Source: Gnetum montanum
Lineage: Eukaryota > Streptophyta > Gnetopsida > Gnetales > Gnetaceae
Length of the DNA stretch: 62,000 nt
Reading direction: 5' to 3'
Assembly (NCBI GenBank): GCA_015680685.1
Contig: MNCI01017705.1
Span: 268,216-330,215 of the forward strand
The position numbers were made by a program, and so were the translations under genes. The notes below the pieces were generated by a model. That model was not told the DNA's origin, did no database searches, and worked only from the letters and a program-made list of their open reading frames with translations. Positions within the stretch are counted from its first letter, which is position 1; each line of letters starts with the position of its first letter. Shown in pieces: positions 35,549 through 47,419 of this stretch.

Positions 35549-36971
35549 TTTTTGCCATTAGCTTTGGCTGAGAGGCTAACTACATCACACTAAATAGTAT
35601 TTTGCCCATATGGAGAGTTTATTGGTATTGCTAAATAATATTTTTGGCTAAAAGGGAAAACTGCCAATCTTTTATAGGTCATGTTCAATAATATTCTATC
35701 CATAACACATAGGGTTCTGTTCATAATGCTTAAAGGGAGTCTAATGCTAAAGGGTCAACTACTGATTTATAATATTCTGTCCATAATGGTCTGAGTAGAG
35801 CTTATGAGTACCCTAAATAATCACCTATTATGTTTCAGGGAGAGTCTATCAATTACAAGAAATAATATTTTATCCATAATGTTGTAATATTTGCTCTAAG
35901 AGAATCCATGACTTTTATCTTTATGTCTTCATATTGCAATGCACAAGGAATGAAATGTAGGGAAGAGGAGCATACATGTAAAACAATAATCTATGAGAAT
36001 TCATAATTATGTTGTAGTATAAGATTTAGTACCAAATTTGAAATTAGTTATTCTTCTCATCATGCAATCACAACGAAGACCAAAATTGTTTTGGAATACA
36101 TCAAATTGAGTAAAATGGCAACTTCGGTAATTTTCAATACAATAGATGAACTAAAATTTAACTTAGTTTTTGCATGATTCTCTTGGCTAAATTATAGTTA
36201 TATATATCATCCGTATATAACTAAGCTAGAATATTTTTAAAAAAATAACACTAGTATTTCTTATTTTATTGCAATATATATGTTTTAACCCATAAATCTT
36301 TAATCACATTTTTATGTCATGCAACTATTCAATTTCTTAGAATGGAATATTTCATTTAGCAACATGTATTAAGTAGCAACTATTTCTGAATTCTGGGAAA
36401 TGTCTACTTGTGGGAAGCTTCTCAGAGTTTTCATATTACAAAAATGTATTTCCATAAACTTCATAGGATTTACCTATATAATAATAATGACTTTATTGTT
36501 TGTTAGCACTAGCTTAATTATATATTTCTAATATATCTCTACTTTAGCCAAGAGAATCTTGCAAAAACTTGAGTTTAATTTTAGTTCATCTATTGTATTA
36601 TAATTAATCCAAATTGCAATTTTACCAAATTCAATGTATTTGATAACAATTTTAGTTAGATTGCTATGATTGCATAATGAGAAGGATAATTAATTCCAAG
36701 TTTGGTAATAAATTTTGTCTTGCAAAATATTTCTGCAATCTCATGGATTATTGTTTTCCATGCATGCTCCCCTTGCCCTTCCAAATTTCATTCCTTGTGG
36801 TTTATAGAGAGAATATTATTTAGTGTTGCTTATAGGCTCTCCATGGAGTGTCATGGACAAAATATTATTTAGTGTTACCAATAGGCTCCCATAAGCATTA
36901 TGCATGGAATATTATTTAGTGTCACCAATCTATGATTGGTAGTTGGCCTCTTGGCCAAAATTGGCCAAAAA
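35549..36971. repeat. Long inverted-repeat (foldback) element just downstream of LST8
   Basis: The left arm (about 35549-36230) and right arm (about 36505-36971) are imperfect reverse complements. Shared blocks include AATAGATGAACTAAAATT, GATTCTCTTGGCTAAA and CACAAGGAATGAAAT, in the left arm and reversed in the right. The outer ends resemble GGCCAAGAGGCCAACTA. The arms carry repeated AATATTATTTAGTGT or AATATTCTATCCATAA words, about three copies per arm. The loop is about 270 bp. No transposase and no clear target-site duplication were seen. It looks like a non-autonomous DNA transposon of foldback type. Confidence 0.7.
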
Positions 36972-37572
36972 TATCTCATGGATTTACCAACATCAACCAT
37001 AATTTTGTAATGATTTGATCTTTTGTGCCTAATTTAGAAAGCGGATTTTTAAATTTAAAATTAATATGATGCATTGAATTTGAAATGAACGATGAAGACT
37101 TTGAAGTATTTTTTGGCATTAAATATGATGATCATTTGTAAATTTATCAAAATTTTGTTGATAATATGTCATGTTGTTTAAATTAGATTTGATGGATTTT
37201 ATCAATCTTAAATTAAAATGAAAAACTCCACTACATTAGTTGACTTCACAATGTATAGGAACATCATAAGTTATTGAAGATTTTTTTCATTCATTGGTTG
37301 ATGTTGAACATGGCATTTTATTTTATTTTATAAAAGAGCATAGGGAGCTCTATTCAATATAGCATTAAAACATTTAATAAGGTATGTTAGCAATGCTCTT
37401 AATTCTGAGTTAAGCTATGTCCTAGGTGATGGTAAATTTCATGCATATTTTGATTCTAAGTTGGGGTGGTGGCATCCCTAATAAAATATTAATGCATATC
37501 AAAAAAATGCTTCAGCACAATAAGATGGTTTTCACTAGGTTTAGTCAATATAACAACTCATGAAAGAAGTAG
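36972..37572. other. Unassigned AT-rich stretch
   Basis: No gene, domain or repeat recognised. Confidence 0.4.
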
Positions 37573-37714
37573 GGGTGTTGTAACCCAAAATAAGTAAAAC
37601 ATAGGTACACCTTAAGATTTATAGAAGTTTATAACTTAGTGCTATCTAGTAGAATCAAACCTATGACCTGGGTTACCAAGCCAAAACCCACACCACTAGG
37701 CTAACACCTCATTG
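37573..37714 (-). repeat. tRNA-derived SINE copy
   Basis: The minus strand starts GAGGTGTTAGCCTAGTGG (A box) and has ATAGGTTTGATTC (B box) about 40 bp on. It ends with ACCTATGTTTTACTTATTTT and GGGTTACAACACC. It is the clearest copy of the family also at 6601-6738 and 23603-23750. Confidence 0.7.
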
Positions 37715-37829
37715 TTAACTCATCAAAGAAGTGGCAAATTCTATGTCAAGTAATATATAACACAAAAAACAAAGGAAGTTGATCATGCTTTTATAACATG
37801 ATGCATGAATCCTCCCATAATTATCTTTT

Positions 37830-38060
37830 TTAAAAAATCAGTCTTCAAGTTTTATGAAGTGGGCTAATGGTTGGCTTTGTTTTCGATAGTTTTACCTTTG
37901 CTTGATGTACACTTGAATTTCCAATAAATACTTTCAAGCATGGATCTTTCATCTCAAATTTTGAAGTCATCTTAGATTTGAAAGCATCCAATGTTAAAAA
38001 AAGAAAACAATGTGATCTACATATAGAGAAATCAAGATGATGATTGTACTTATGTATCAT
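37830..38060 (-). pseudogene. Ty1/copia reverse transcriptase scrap
   Basis: Minus-strand pieces in two frames: LISLYVDHIVF near 38035, matching the copia RT catalytic box LxLYVDDI with the second Asp changed to His, then FKSKMTSKFEMKD and VHQAKVKL, the segment that follows it in copia RTs. Only about 75 codons remain. Confidence 0.55.
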
Positions 38061-38925
38061 GTCCTAAAAATGCTAGTGCCTATCAAATTATCAAGAGTGT
38101 AGTTTAGCAAGCTAAAGGATTATATCCATCTTCAACTAGTTAACTTGTAGCATGCACTAGGATGCATTTTAGGTAATTCATCATTGGCCCCATCCATCGG
38201 CCTTTTGGGGTTTCCATTTGTGGCTTTTAGCACACACAAAAGTTGTTGGCAATGTAAGTGAGCACTATATTCTCAATCCTGCAAGTTACTAATATCTGAC
38301 ACCTAGTTTTAGAAAAAACATTCCTAGCTCTAAGTACCAACATGTAGTCATATCTTCATAGAGATATTGTTGGTTTAGACTAGCTAGTAGGCTTCAAGGT
38401 GTTTCCATGAAATACAAAACTAAAAACCTAAGATTAGATCATTAAAAAGTCATGAGTTGGTTCGGTAAATCAAGTAACATCATAGAACAAGAATAAGAAC
38501 GATAGCTAGTCAAGATAGAGTACATGCTACTTTACCCAATTTTTAGTAATAGACATATATTAATTGATGGATGTGATACTTCAAAAGATGGATACAATAC
38601 TCTAGAAGACATTGATTGATGGAATACCATCCATGGAAGAAGAAATAAAGATACTTAGCCCACAAACTAACCAATCTTAAAGAGAGAAAATACTCGGTAC
38701 TAAAAGGTTTACTAAAAAATACGAAAACTTACATCAAATATGTGCACTAAATGATTGATAAAAATAAGAGTGATATCTATTTAGAGCTTTCATGCTGATC
38801 CAACTAGATATATGTTGTTTGATTGAGTCAATCAATGCATTGGTCCATTAGGAAAGACTAGTGTTAGTACTAGACATTAACTATCAAACGTTCTGACATC
38901 CATGATGTGTATGTGTACATGGTTG
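38061..38925. other. Unassigned stretch left of element I
   Basis: No domain recognised. It is the left flank into which element I inserted and continues at 45433 on the other side. Confidence 0.4.
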
Positions 38926-38930
38926 GTCTA
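38926..38930. repeat. Target-site duplication GTCTA, left copy, of element I
   Basis: GTCTA here and at 45428-45432 flank the two LTRs exactly. Confidence 0.8.
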
Positions 38931-39999
38931 TGAGGATCAAGAACTTAGAAGAGGGGGATAAATAAGTTCCCCAAATCACATATGGATTAGCCATAAAAAC
39001 CACACCCAAATTTTACGTGGTTCTCCAACTTGGATACGTCCACACTCATAGGGTAGAATCTTTGCACACCTCTGGACTTTATTTCTCAAAATGTGATTTT
39101 AAGGGTACCACACCATGTACAAGCTTTGAGCTCTGCATCGAAGTGTTTCATCACTGTGAAACCACTCAACCTTGCAAGGTCCCAACAAGCTTAGAATGTG
39201 GTTTCAAGGATCCCACAACCTTTCCAAATTGAGCTCTAGTTCAAAGTGTTTTGATGCTGCACAAACACTTAATCTTGTAGGATCTTAACAAGCTCAATTA
39301 TGATGCTTTCTCACAATAAATAGATCAACACCACAAGGCTACAAGAGAGAAACAAAAACACAAGAAAAGAGTGTAACTTAAATTATAGTTCCTTGTACTT
39401 TGAAGCACAATTTTACAAACAATCAAGCAAATGATATAACAATTGAAGTACATAAGTACAATAGAATAGAATAGACAATGATGGTTTTGATGTTGATAAT
39501 TCTTGCTCAATACCCAATAGAATGAAGTCTTCTTATAGCCTTTGAGTTTCTGAAAATACCTTGGAACTTGTGCAACAACTATTTAATGGCTAGTGTAGAT
39601 GTCTCCTTCAAGATTGGAACGTGTCTCTGAAATCAACTTCAATTCTAAGGAGATGTCTCCTTTAAAAGTGGGACATCTCTATGGAAACATCTCTTCTACA
39701 ATGGAGACATTTCCTAAAAATAGTAGATGTCTTCTCAATTTATATGCTTTGTCTTTTGAGGCTTCATCTTGTCAAGTTGTCCTCTTCCCAATCCTTGAAG
39801 CATCTTCATTTGACATGTAGCCTTCATTTTTATCCATGCTTGTCCATGCTCTCATCTTGCTCATGTAGTCTTTGTTTTGACATCTCTTTGTAGATCTCAT
39901 TTCTTGAGTTCTCATTCATGCCCTACAAAATCATCCCATTTCACAAACATTCTATGTTCTTCATTTTTCTTAAGGTTTTGACATACCAAAAGGTCAACA
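38931..39999 (-). mobile_element. 3' LTR of element I
   Basis: 1069 bp; the minus strand begins TGTTGACC (39999) and ends GATCCTCA (38931). U3 has a cluster of AGATGTCT/AGACATCT-type words at 39597-39740, then TATAAGAAG (minus strand, near 39535). A purine-rich tract, AAAAGGATGGAGAT on the minus strand, precedes it. Confidence 0.85.
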
Positions 40000-40339
40000 A
40001 TCTCCATCCTTTTGGTGATGCCCAAAACTTAAGAAAATGGATGAGTTGATAAATAATTTTAAATAACAATAACCAAAAATATTAAGACATATAACTTTCA
40101 ATGACAGCCAAGGTTCTAAATAGGATAATGGCTCTAAAGCTCAAGGTACATGGTAGGGATCACATGAAAAATGAAACTATACTATGTAGACCTGTCTCCA
40201 TAACAATGCAAAAACACATGGTCATGATAAGCATCAACTATCCATAAACCATCCATAAATTGTCCATATAACCAACTACTGAAATACCCTCAACATGTAC
40301 AAAAACTACATATGTGCAAATCCACAATAAAAACCACAT

Positions 40340-42064
40340 GTGTTATGTGTACATCAAGTTGTCTCCCCCTTTCTGGACATCATCAAAAATGAGAGAGCAC
40401 CCAAGGACTCTAATCATTGACTTGATCACATCATCTAAATCTTCATCTGAAGCAGTTGTAGCTCTAGAAGGTTTATAGATCTCCTCCTCATCATCATTGC
40501 TACTATTACTAGGGCTAGATGTGTGCTGCTCATAATCATCATATGAAGAGGGTGGTTGGACAAGAGTTCTCTGTGGATGAAGCTTCATTCAAAATCAAGA
40601 TGAAGTTGAGGCATCTAGCTGAGATGGAGCTTGCTGAGAGGATGAGGAAGCTCCCTTCCTTGATAGGTGATGGCATTGGCAAGACTTCATTGGGACGAAG
40701 TTCCAAAGATGCTCTTCATGGCCTACTACTCAAATGACCTAGGAGAATCATCTTGATGATGAATACTAGGGCTAGGTTACATGGGATTAGGATGCTTCCC
40801 CTGAACATGTGCTAGTGGTGCAACAGGCTCTTCCAAATCAAACTCATTTTCCAAGTCATAGGTTTGGGAAGGTCCAGCTACTACTGAATGTCTCAGTGAA
40901 GAAGAAGCTCCTTCTCATTGTCTAAAATGGGAGGAGTAGTGATCTCCTTAAACTATTTTCCATCATGAGGAAGAGGTACTTTAACTACGTTCATTCTCTT
41001 ATGCAAGTAAGAGAGATTCTTCCCAATCATCCCCAAAGTACAAGAAAATGGTTGAAGGAGCTTCTTTAGCGAATATCTCACCTATCCAATAGTAGATTTT
41101 GACCTTCTCAACTAAGGAGAGACATGGGATGATGGTGCTAATCTCTTCTTCTAGGACTGAGATGGCCTAGTGTTGGGTCCTACTTCATCAACATGGAAAG
41201 AGCTCCTCTTTTCTATGTACTCACAAAGGCTTCTCTTGCCTTTGAGCAAAGGCATTTTAGGAATGGGCACACCTCTTTGATGAATCCACAAACAAATAAG
41301 GTGAGGATGGCCAAAGATTCTTTCTTTGGTGAACATGTTCAACATGTCACAACAAAGAGTATGGCCCAACTCCAATGGCTATCTTGTAAGGAGGTAGTAT
41401 AGAACAAAAGCTTGGGCTAGTAGCAAATAGTTATAGCTTACACAATGATGTTATAAAAGACAATGAGTGACAGAGTGGAAGCATCTAAGGACATCTTATT
41501 CCTATAAATTCTCCCTCTACTAAGAGACATAGGCTCCCCAAACAATGCATCACAGAACTCATCTTGGGTCATGGGAATTACACCATTCATAAAAATATCA
41601 TTCATGGAATGAATGGTGATCCAGAAGACATTAGCACTAGAGATCCCAAGAAGTGCATTAACCACTTGAGGAGACATATCAATCATCATATCCCCAACCA
41701 TGGTAGTAAATGTCCCAATAATAGCATTTGAAATGACAATGTTACAATAAAAATCTCCATTAAGAAATTCAAGTGCACAAAAATCCATGAAAATGAAGGT
41801 AATCCCATTTAACACTTGAAAGAAAATCATTAATGTTTGTTGCCTATGTTGAGGGAAGGACAAAGAATGCTCAGAAATGATGAAAACAGTTTGAGTTACC
41901 TCAAACTAGTGCTAGGCATTGATGGACCTAAATTGGGGATTGTATATGCTTGGATTGTTGGTGGATGCTCCCCTTGACCTCTTCTTTGGTGATGCCCTTG
42001 ATGTTCCAACCTTCTTGTAGGCCATAGATGCACAAATCATTATTATTGGTAGGGCCCTGGTCAT
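40340..42064 (-). pseudogene. Accessory ORF2 of element I, with plant-transposon-like domain and acidic tail
   Basis: Downstream of gag, where pol would be expected. Starts are possible at 42064 (MTRALPIIMICASMAYKK) or 42025 (MAYKKVGTSRASPKKRSRG, with a nuclear-localisation-like basic run). The longest open part is 41863-41438, with GDFYCNIVISNAIIG, then GDMMIDMSPQVVNALLGI, whose shape resembles the 'VxFSPxxIN' region of the plant Transposase_32 domain. Later pieces reach an acidic, Ser-rich segment at 40520-40420 (SSNDDEEEIYKPS, SDEDLDDVIKSM). Several stops interrupt it. No polymerase or integrase motif is present. Function unknown; the domain match is by eye and weak. Confidence 0.5.
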
Positions 42065-42110
42065 CTCTCCTTGGTCATCTTATTGAAAATGAGTCAAAAA
42101 GAAGGATTAG

Positions 42111-42350
42111 GATTTTTATACTCACACCAAATGAGGGTTTTTAACAAAAAAGTAGATGTCTTCTTTGAAAGATAGACATCTCCTCCACACCTAAAACTAT
42201 AGGTAGATGTCTTTTTTGGAAAGTAGACATCTCTACCACGTTGAGGAAAAACTCAGGCAGATGTCTTTATTTGGGAGTAAACGTCTCTAGGTAGACATCT
42301 AGTTTTGAAAGTAGACATCTCATTGGAGACATCTTCAAGGAAATGTCTCT
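42111..42350 (-). promoter_or_regulatory. Internal U3-like promoter module before ORF2 of element I
   Basis: Eight exact copies of AGATGTCT or its reverse complement AGACATCT at 42154, 42174, 42205, 42225, 42259, 42293, 42313 and 42327, plus two near copies, within 200 bp. On the minus strand they are followed by TATAAAAATC (42120-42111) and then, about 50 bp on, the ORF2 start. The same words cluster upstream of the TATA box in both LTRs of this element. Promoter activity is inferred from this layout. Confidence 0.6.
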
Positions 42351-42699
42351 TCAAGATGAGGCTTGATAAGATGGGATTCAGGAATGGCTACCAAGGATTA
42401 TAGTCTTAAGAGATATAGAAAAATGAATCAAAGACTTACCTTTCTTGCTAAAGAGAATGAAGGTGCCTAGTAAGCTTGAGCATGAGATTCCTCTTTTGAG
42501 GTTTCTCTTTTCACACAAACTTCTTCGATTTTCAAGGCTTGGCTCTTTCACAAAGTTGTTGGAGAGAGTCTTCTCATTCTCATGTTCCTTCCTTTTGATT
42601 CTCCATACTTTCTTAACTCCCTTATCCTTTTGAGTTATCTTCCATTCCTTTTTACCCTGTAAGATTTCCTTTTTAGATGCATTTGGGTAAGACCAAGGA

Positions 42700-44318
42700 G
42701 TCTTATGATATGACTAGGTGTTCATGTGATAATATTTTAAATTGCACTGCATTTCTTATACCCAATTTTATTACAATAATAAAATCTAACCTTCCTATAG
42801 TGGTTAAAGTGATCGAACCTTGGAGATGCCCTTGGTTGAAATGTAGTGCCCATTGATTCTTCATTCTTTGGAGAAGCCTTTTATTGAGATGGAGTTTGTG
42901 TAGATGCTTCTTCTTGTGTACAACATCCTATCCCACTTTTATCATGTGGACTTCTTCCTTGCCCAGGAACCATCCAAAGGAACTCTTTTACTTTGACTAG
43001 CCTTTCATTTACAGGTTTGGCATCTACAAGTTCTTCCTTAATCTACTCATAAGACTTAGTTAGCTCTTTATTCTTAGTCCTTAGGTCTTAGATTTCTTTT
43101 GTCAGATCAGAAATTGTTATATTTAATGAGAAAATATCTTGATCGTTGGTTTTTACTTGGTTAGTCAACTTTACACAAAGACTTTAAAGTGATAAGAGTT
43201 CCTTACACAATAGGGCATACCTCTCTTCCTCATTCTTAGATTGATCATCATCTAATCATCTGAGATGCCAACATCATGATCTATGAGGGCCATACAAATG
43301 AAGTGTAAATATTTTTCACCATCGTCCACCTCTTCTTCACTTTGTTCTTCATCATCCCAACTCATATGGAAATTGGTCTTTCTTGTATCTGCATCATTTT
43401 TGTTTTTTTGTTGTAACCTACCATTACTAGGACATTTGGAGGCCACATGGCGTCTTCCATCACCAACCCAACATTCTATTGAAACAAAAGCAAAATTAGA
43501 GTTTGATGTATACTTACCTTTAGAGCTTGATTGGGTTCTTAATGATTGAAGCTCTTTCCTTTTTTTGTAAGTAGTCATTGGATTCTTCTAGAAAGAAAAG
43601 CTATCTCCTCTTCACTACTCACATCTTCATCAGTAGGTTCCTTTTACTTTGTGGCTGATTTTAGGGCAATGGGCTTTTCTTTTTTACTTCTTCTCTTATG
43701 AGGTTCATTTCATAAGTAATAAGAGCACTTTGAAGCTCTTCAAGTTTTAGAACTAAAAGATCTCTAATCTCCTCCATGGCTATAACCTTAGGTCTAAACT
43801 TAAGTTGAAGAGTTTGAACCATTTTTATTATCACATTGCCCTTACAAAGATCCTTACCAATGCACCTAATTGGTACAACTAAATCATTAGCCCTAGAGAA
43901 ATAATCTTTTATCTTTTCTCCTTTCCTTATTCTAAGTTTTTCATATTCACTTTGCAAAACCAAACATTTAGATTGTTTGACTATGGATGTGCCTTCATAC
44001 GTAGATTCTAGAGTTTCACAAATTTCCTTAGTAGTTCTACAACTAGCTACTCTATTAAATTCAAATTTATTTAATGCACAATATAAGCAACTTTTTTCTT
44101 TGGAATCATACATGAACTTATTTTTTTCTTTTGACATCCACTTGCTCTATGGTTTGAGGACCTTTGTTGCACTATCAACTAGTGGTGTATATCCTTCAAA
44201 AATGTACTAACACATCTCAAACTCCATAAATTCAAAGAAGCCCTACATCCTTGTCTTCCAATAGGCAAAATCGAACCCATTCAACATAGGTGGCTTGGTG
44301 TACAACAATCCCTCCATA
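42700..44318 (-). pseudogene. gag of element I (UBN2-type, Ty1/copia)
   Basis: Copia capsid polyprotein. ATG at 44318 begins a PPML... segment; one extra base near 44281 breaks the frame. The main open block, 44137-43661, has the UBN2 features: SCRTTKEICETLESTYEGTS, LQSEYEKLRIRKGEKIKDY, then MEEIRDLLVLKLEELQSALI. A second block, 43578-43252, has a damaged zinc knuckle (ECWVGDGRRHVASKC, second Cys lost) and an acidic run (WDDEEQSEEEVDDGEK). A possible second knuckle (YYCNKIGYKKC) lies near 42770. Three amber stops sit near the N-terminus. The family assignment is firm; the protein is not functional. Confidence 0.8.
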
Positions 44319-44357
44319 ATTCACTCCTAATAGTTGATGTTGAACACAAGAGTACTA

Positions 44358-44372
44358 AGCTCTAATACCACC
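44358..44372 (-). other. Primer-binding site of element I (tRNA-iMet type)
   Basis: The minus strand reads TGGTATTAGAGCTTAG right after the LTR end GATCCTCA, one base away from the classic TGGTATCAGAGC site. Confidence 0.75.
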
Positions 44373-45427
44373 TGAGGATCAAGAGCTTAGAAGGGAGGGA
44401 TGAATAAGTTCCTTGAATCACAAATTTATTAGCCACAAAAACCACACCTAAATTTTATGTGATTCCCCAACTTAGGTATGTCTACACTCAGAGAGCAGAA
44501 TCCTTACACACCTCCAAACTTTGTTTTTCAAAATGTGGTTTCAAGGTTATCACACCTTGTACAAGCTCTAAGCTCCACACCAAAGTGTTTCATCACTGTG
44601 AAACAACTCAATCCTATAAGGTCTTGACAAGCTTAGAATGTGGTTTCAAAGATCCCACAACCTTTACAAATTGATCTCCACTCCAAAGTGTTTTGACACT
44701 ACATAAACACTTAATCCCATAGGATCCTAACAAGCTTAATTACAATTCCTTCTCACAAGAAGCACATCAACCCCACAAGGCTACAAGAGAGAAACAAAAA
44801 CACAAGGAAAGAGTGTAACTTAAATTATAGGTCCTTGTACTTTGAAGCACAATTCTACAAACAATTAAGTAAATGATATGACAAATGAAGTACGCAAGTA
44901 CAATAGAATAGAATAGACAATGGTGGCTTTGATGTTGATAATGCTTGCTCAATATCCAAGAGGTTGAACTCTTCTTATAGCCTTGGAATTTCTAAAAACA
45001 CCTCAAAAATCATGCAACAGCTATCTAACAACTAGTGTATATGTCTTCTTGGAGATTGGGACATCTCTCTAAAATCAACTTCAATTCTAGGAAGACATCT
45101 TCTTTAAAAGTTGAATGTCTCTTTTGCAATGGAGACATCTTCTAAAAATAATAGACATCTCCTCAATTTTTACACTTTGTCTTTTGAGGCTTCATCTCAT
45201 CAATTTATCTTTTTTCCAATCCTTGAAGCATCTTCATTTGACTCATGGCCTTCATTTTTATCCATGCTTATCCATCCTCTCATCTTGCCCATGTAGTCTC
45301 TACTTCAACATCTCTTTGTAGATTTAATTTCTTAAGTTCTCATTCATGTTGTGCAAAATCATCCCATTTCACAAACATACTATGTTCTCCATTTTTCTTA
45401 AGGTTTTGACATACCAAAAATTCAGTA
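44373..45427 (-). mobile_element. 5' LTR of element I
   Basis: 1055 bp. The minus strand begins TACTGAATTTTTGG, with the terminal TG mutated to TA, and ends GATCCTCA. It has the same AGACATCT word cluster (about 45040-45165) and TATAAGAAG box (near 44975) as the 3' LTR. Confidence 0.85.
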
Positions 45428-45432
45428 GTCTA
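45428..45432. repeat. Target-site duplication GTCTA, right copy, of element I
   Basis: Matches 38926-38930. Confidence 0.8.
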
Positions 45433-46337
45433 CTCCAATAAGCCTATGCTATCTAATCCATCCATACTAGTCTGTGTTAGTCTTACATTCCAATCTTTCT
45501 AAGTCCTATGCTACATCTTGACATGATCAAATATAACCAAGAATAAGATAGAAAAAATAGTAAGCCATTGGAGTATTTAAAGAGATAAAAAAGCTTTGGT
45601 CATTATCTTTGGTTGTGTCAATCTACATGGACATGTTTATGCTATCAAAGCATTCAGTTGTTGTCCTAATATTTTTCATAAGAGAGACTAAATATGTTAA
45701 CCAAATAAGCTTATGTAACTAACTCTGGACTTTCTAAACTAATGTTTAGTTAGTCAAGGCTACATTAGCTAATAGCATGCATTGTTTGAATGGCTAAAGT
45801 TCATGCCATCCCGTAAGATTGAATGAGTAAGCATATCAAATGGAGGCATCGTTGTAAGTATCACCCACCATTCTTGCTTCTTTGAGAGAGATAAATAAAC
45901 CAACATAGCAAGTGTTTTGGTCCCCCTATAGAGTTGAAAGAAAATATAGATAGTCCAAAACATAGTAGTAGGATTCATTCAACTAGATATTTTCTATCTA
46001 ATTAGCCTACCCTACTAAGATAGAAGAATTCTATGAAATAAAGCACCAATATCTATGTTTCATGTGTGAGTATACACTTAGCACCACTGAATTTCATGGA
46101 TGATATGTATTAAATATATCAATTCAACTAACATAGAAGACGTTCATGTCATAAGGTATGAGCTTGAATAAAAAGAATGAACCTCAAAACCTATGAAGAA
46201 CAACCACTATGATTAGACACAACTCAAATGATGCTCCACTCATAGGGCATCAACCTAAGCATTTTTTATCACATAATAGTTTAAAGTCTACTTCCAAAAT
46301 TAGCACAATCCATTCCTTGAGAAAATGTTATCTAAGT
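45433..46337. other. Unassigned stretch between elements I and D
   Basis: Right flank of element I. No coding domain or known repeat was recognised. The last five bases, TAAGT (46333-46337), should be the left target-site duplication of element D, whose other end is outside the window. Confidence 0.4.
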
Positions 46338-47184
46338 TGATGGGCAACAGATATTTCCTATGCCAAACCATATGAATCACTAGCATGTACACACAATCCA
46401 GTCGAGTTCCATGGACTATATTTACCTAAGGGGACTATATTCTTAGATGGTAAAAGATGTGGTTAACTTGTCACTTGTGTTAACTCATTTGAATGGTTAA
46501 GTGTGATTTAGGTATAAGATATTTATTTTTATATTTTTTATTATTTTTATTATCTACAAAATGATTAAATAAAAGAAGGTTTGATTGTTTAAATTAACTA
46601 ATTGATTAACTAAACTATCCTAAACATAGAGCATCCATTTCCACTTTTCGTACACATCTTGAAAGTATACTAACACTGCTAGGTTACCAAGTGTCTACTA
46701 CTGGGCATACCAAGTATCCATTGTTGGGATTACTAAGCATTATTATATCATGCTCGAAGTGGTAACTATGAGTTACAATATTAAATGTTTAAGTAGAAGA
46801 AGGTAAATTCCATTTAAAGTAAAATATTGGAAAATAAACTTAAACTAATCCAAGTATTGCAATGGATAGAATAAATCTCAATTTGATTACCATTCATGTA
46901 ACTATGCCTAGGTACATATTGCACTCAAATAAAATTTTGTACAATCAATTTGATTCACACTATGGGCATTTAGGAAAAAGTTCACTAAGTTCTATGGAAA
47001 GAAACTACAATGAGTCTTGCTAAGGTATCAATCAAATGTTTCATAAATGTAGTAGGTATACATGTTTATATAGTCAATGGCTAGATTAGCATCAACATAC
47101 ATGCACCAATGCATCTTGAGATACATTGACAAGGTTGTATCAATGAGCATGCATCAACACAGTTGTCTTATTGATGCTTCGTCA
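46338..47184 (-). mobile_element. 3' LTR of element D
   Basis: 847 bp; the minus strand starts TGACGAAGC (47184) and ends TTGCCCATCA (46338). Preceded on the minus strand by the purine tract ATGGGGTA. Related along its length to the H LTR and to C's LTRs, with TATATAAAC (minus strand) at 47072-47064 and degenerate TGATG/CATCA words upstream of it. Confidence 0.75.
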
Positions 47185-47419
47185 TACCCCATGACTAACT
47201 GAAAACTCATTCTTAAGTGAATACAAATGGAATCAAGTTTCTTATAAATTTTGGGAAAGTATGGAAGTAACTAACTCTTTGAGTGTTATGTGGATAGATT
47301 AAAAAATTGGTGCAATATACAAAGAATGATGATACTTAAATAAAAATTATAGGTACCTATTTGGATAAACAAAGACAAAATGAAATCGTTACATTGTGTC
47401 TAGAGGTGAAGTTTCCTAT

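Larger units (their letters stand above)
38931..45427 (-). mobile_element. Element I: 6.5-kb non-autonomous copia-type LTR retrotransposon
   Basis: Complete from LTR to LTR, with 5-bp target-site duplications, a tRNA-iMet primer site, a UBN2-type copia gag, an accessory ORF, a polypurine tract and the 3' LTR. The internal part is only about 4.4 kb. I find no protease, integrase, RT or RNase H motif in any frame, so it would depend on a partner element. Stops and a frameshift in gag show that this copy is itself dead. Confidence 0.85.

Noticed and set aside
35540-36980. Target-site duplication for the foldback element
   Set aside because: No convincing match in the flanks; arm ends are too diverged to place exactly.
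46200-46337. Start of a host gene between elements I and D
   Set aside because: No open frame with a domain, no CpG enrichment and no splice pattern.
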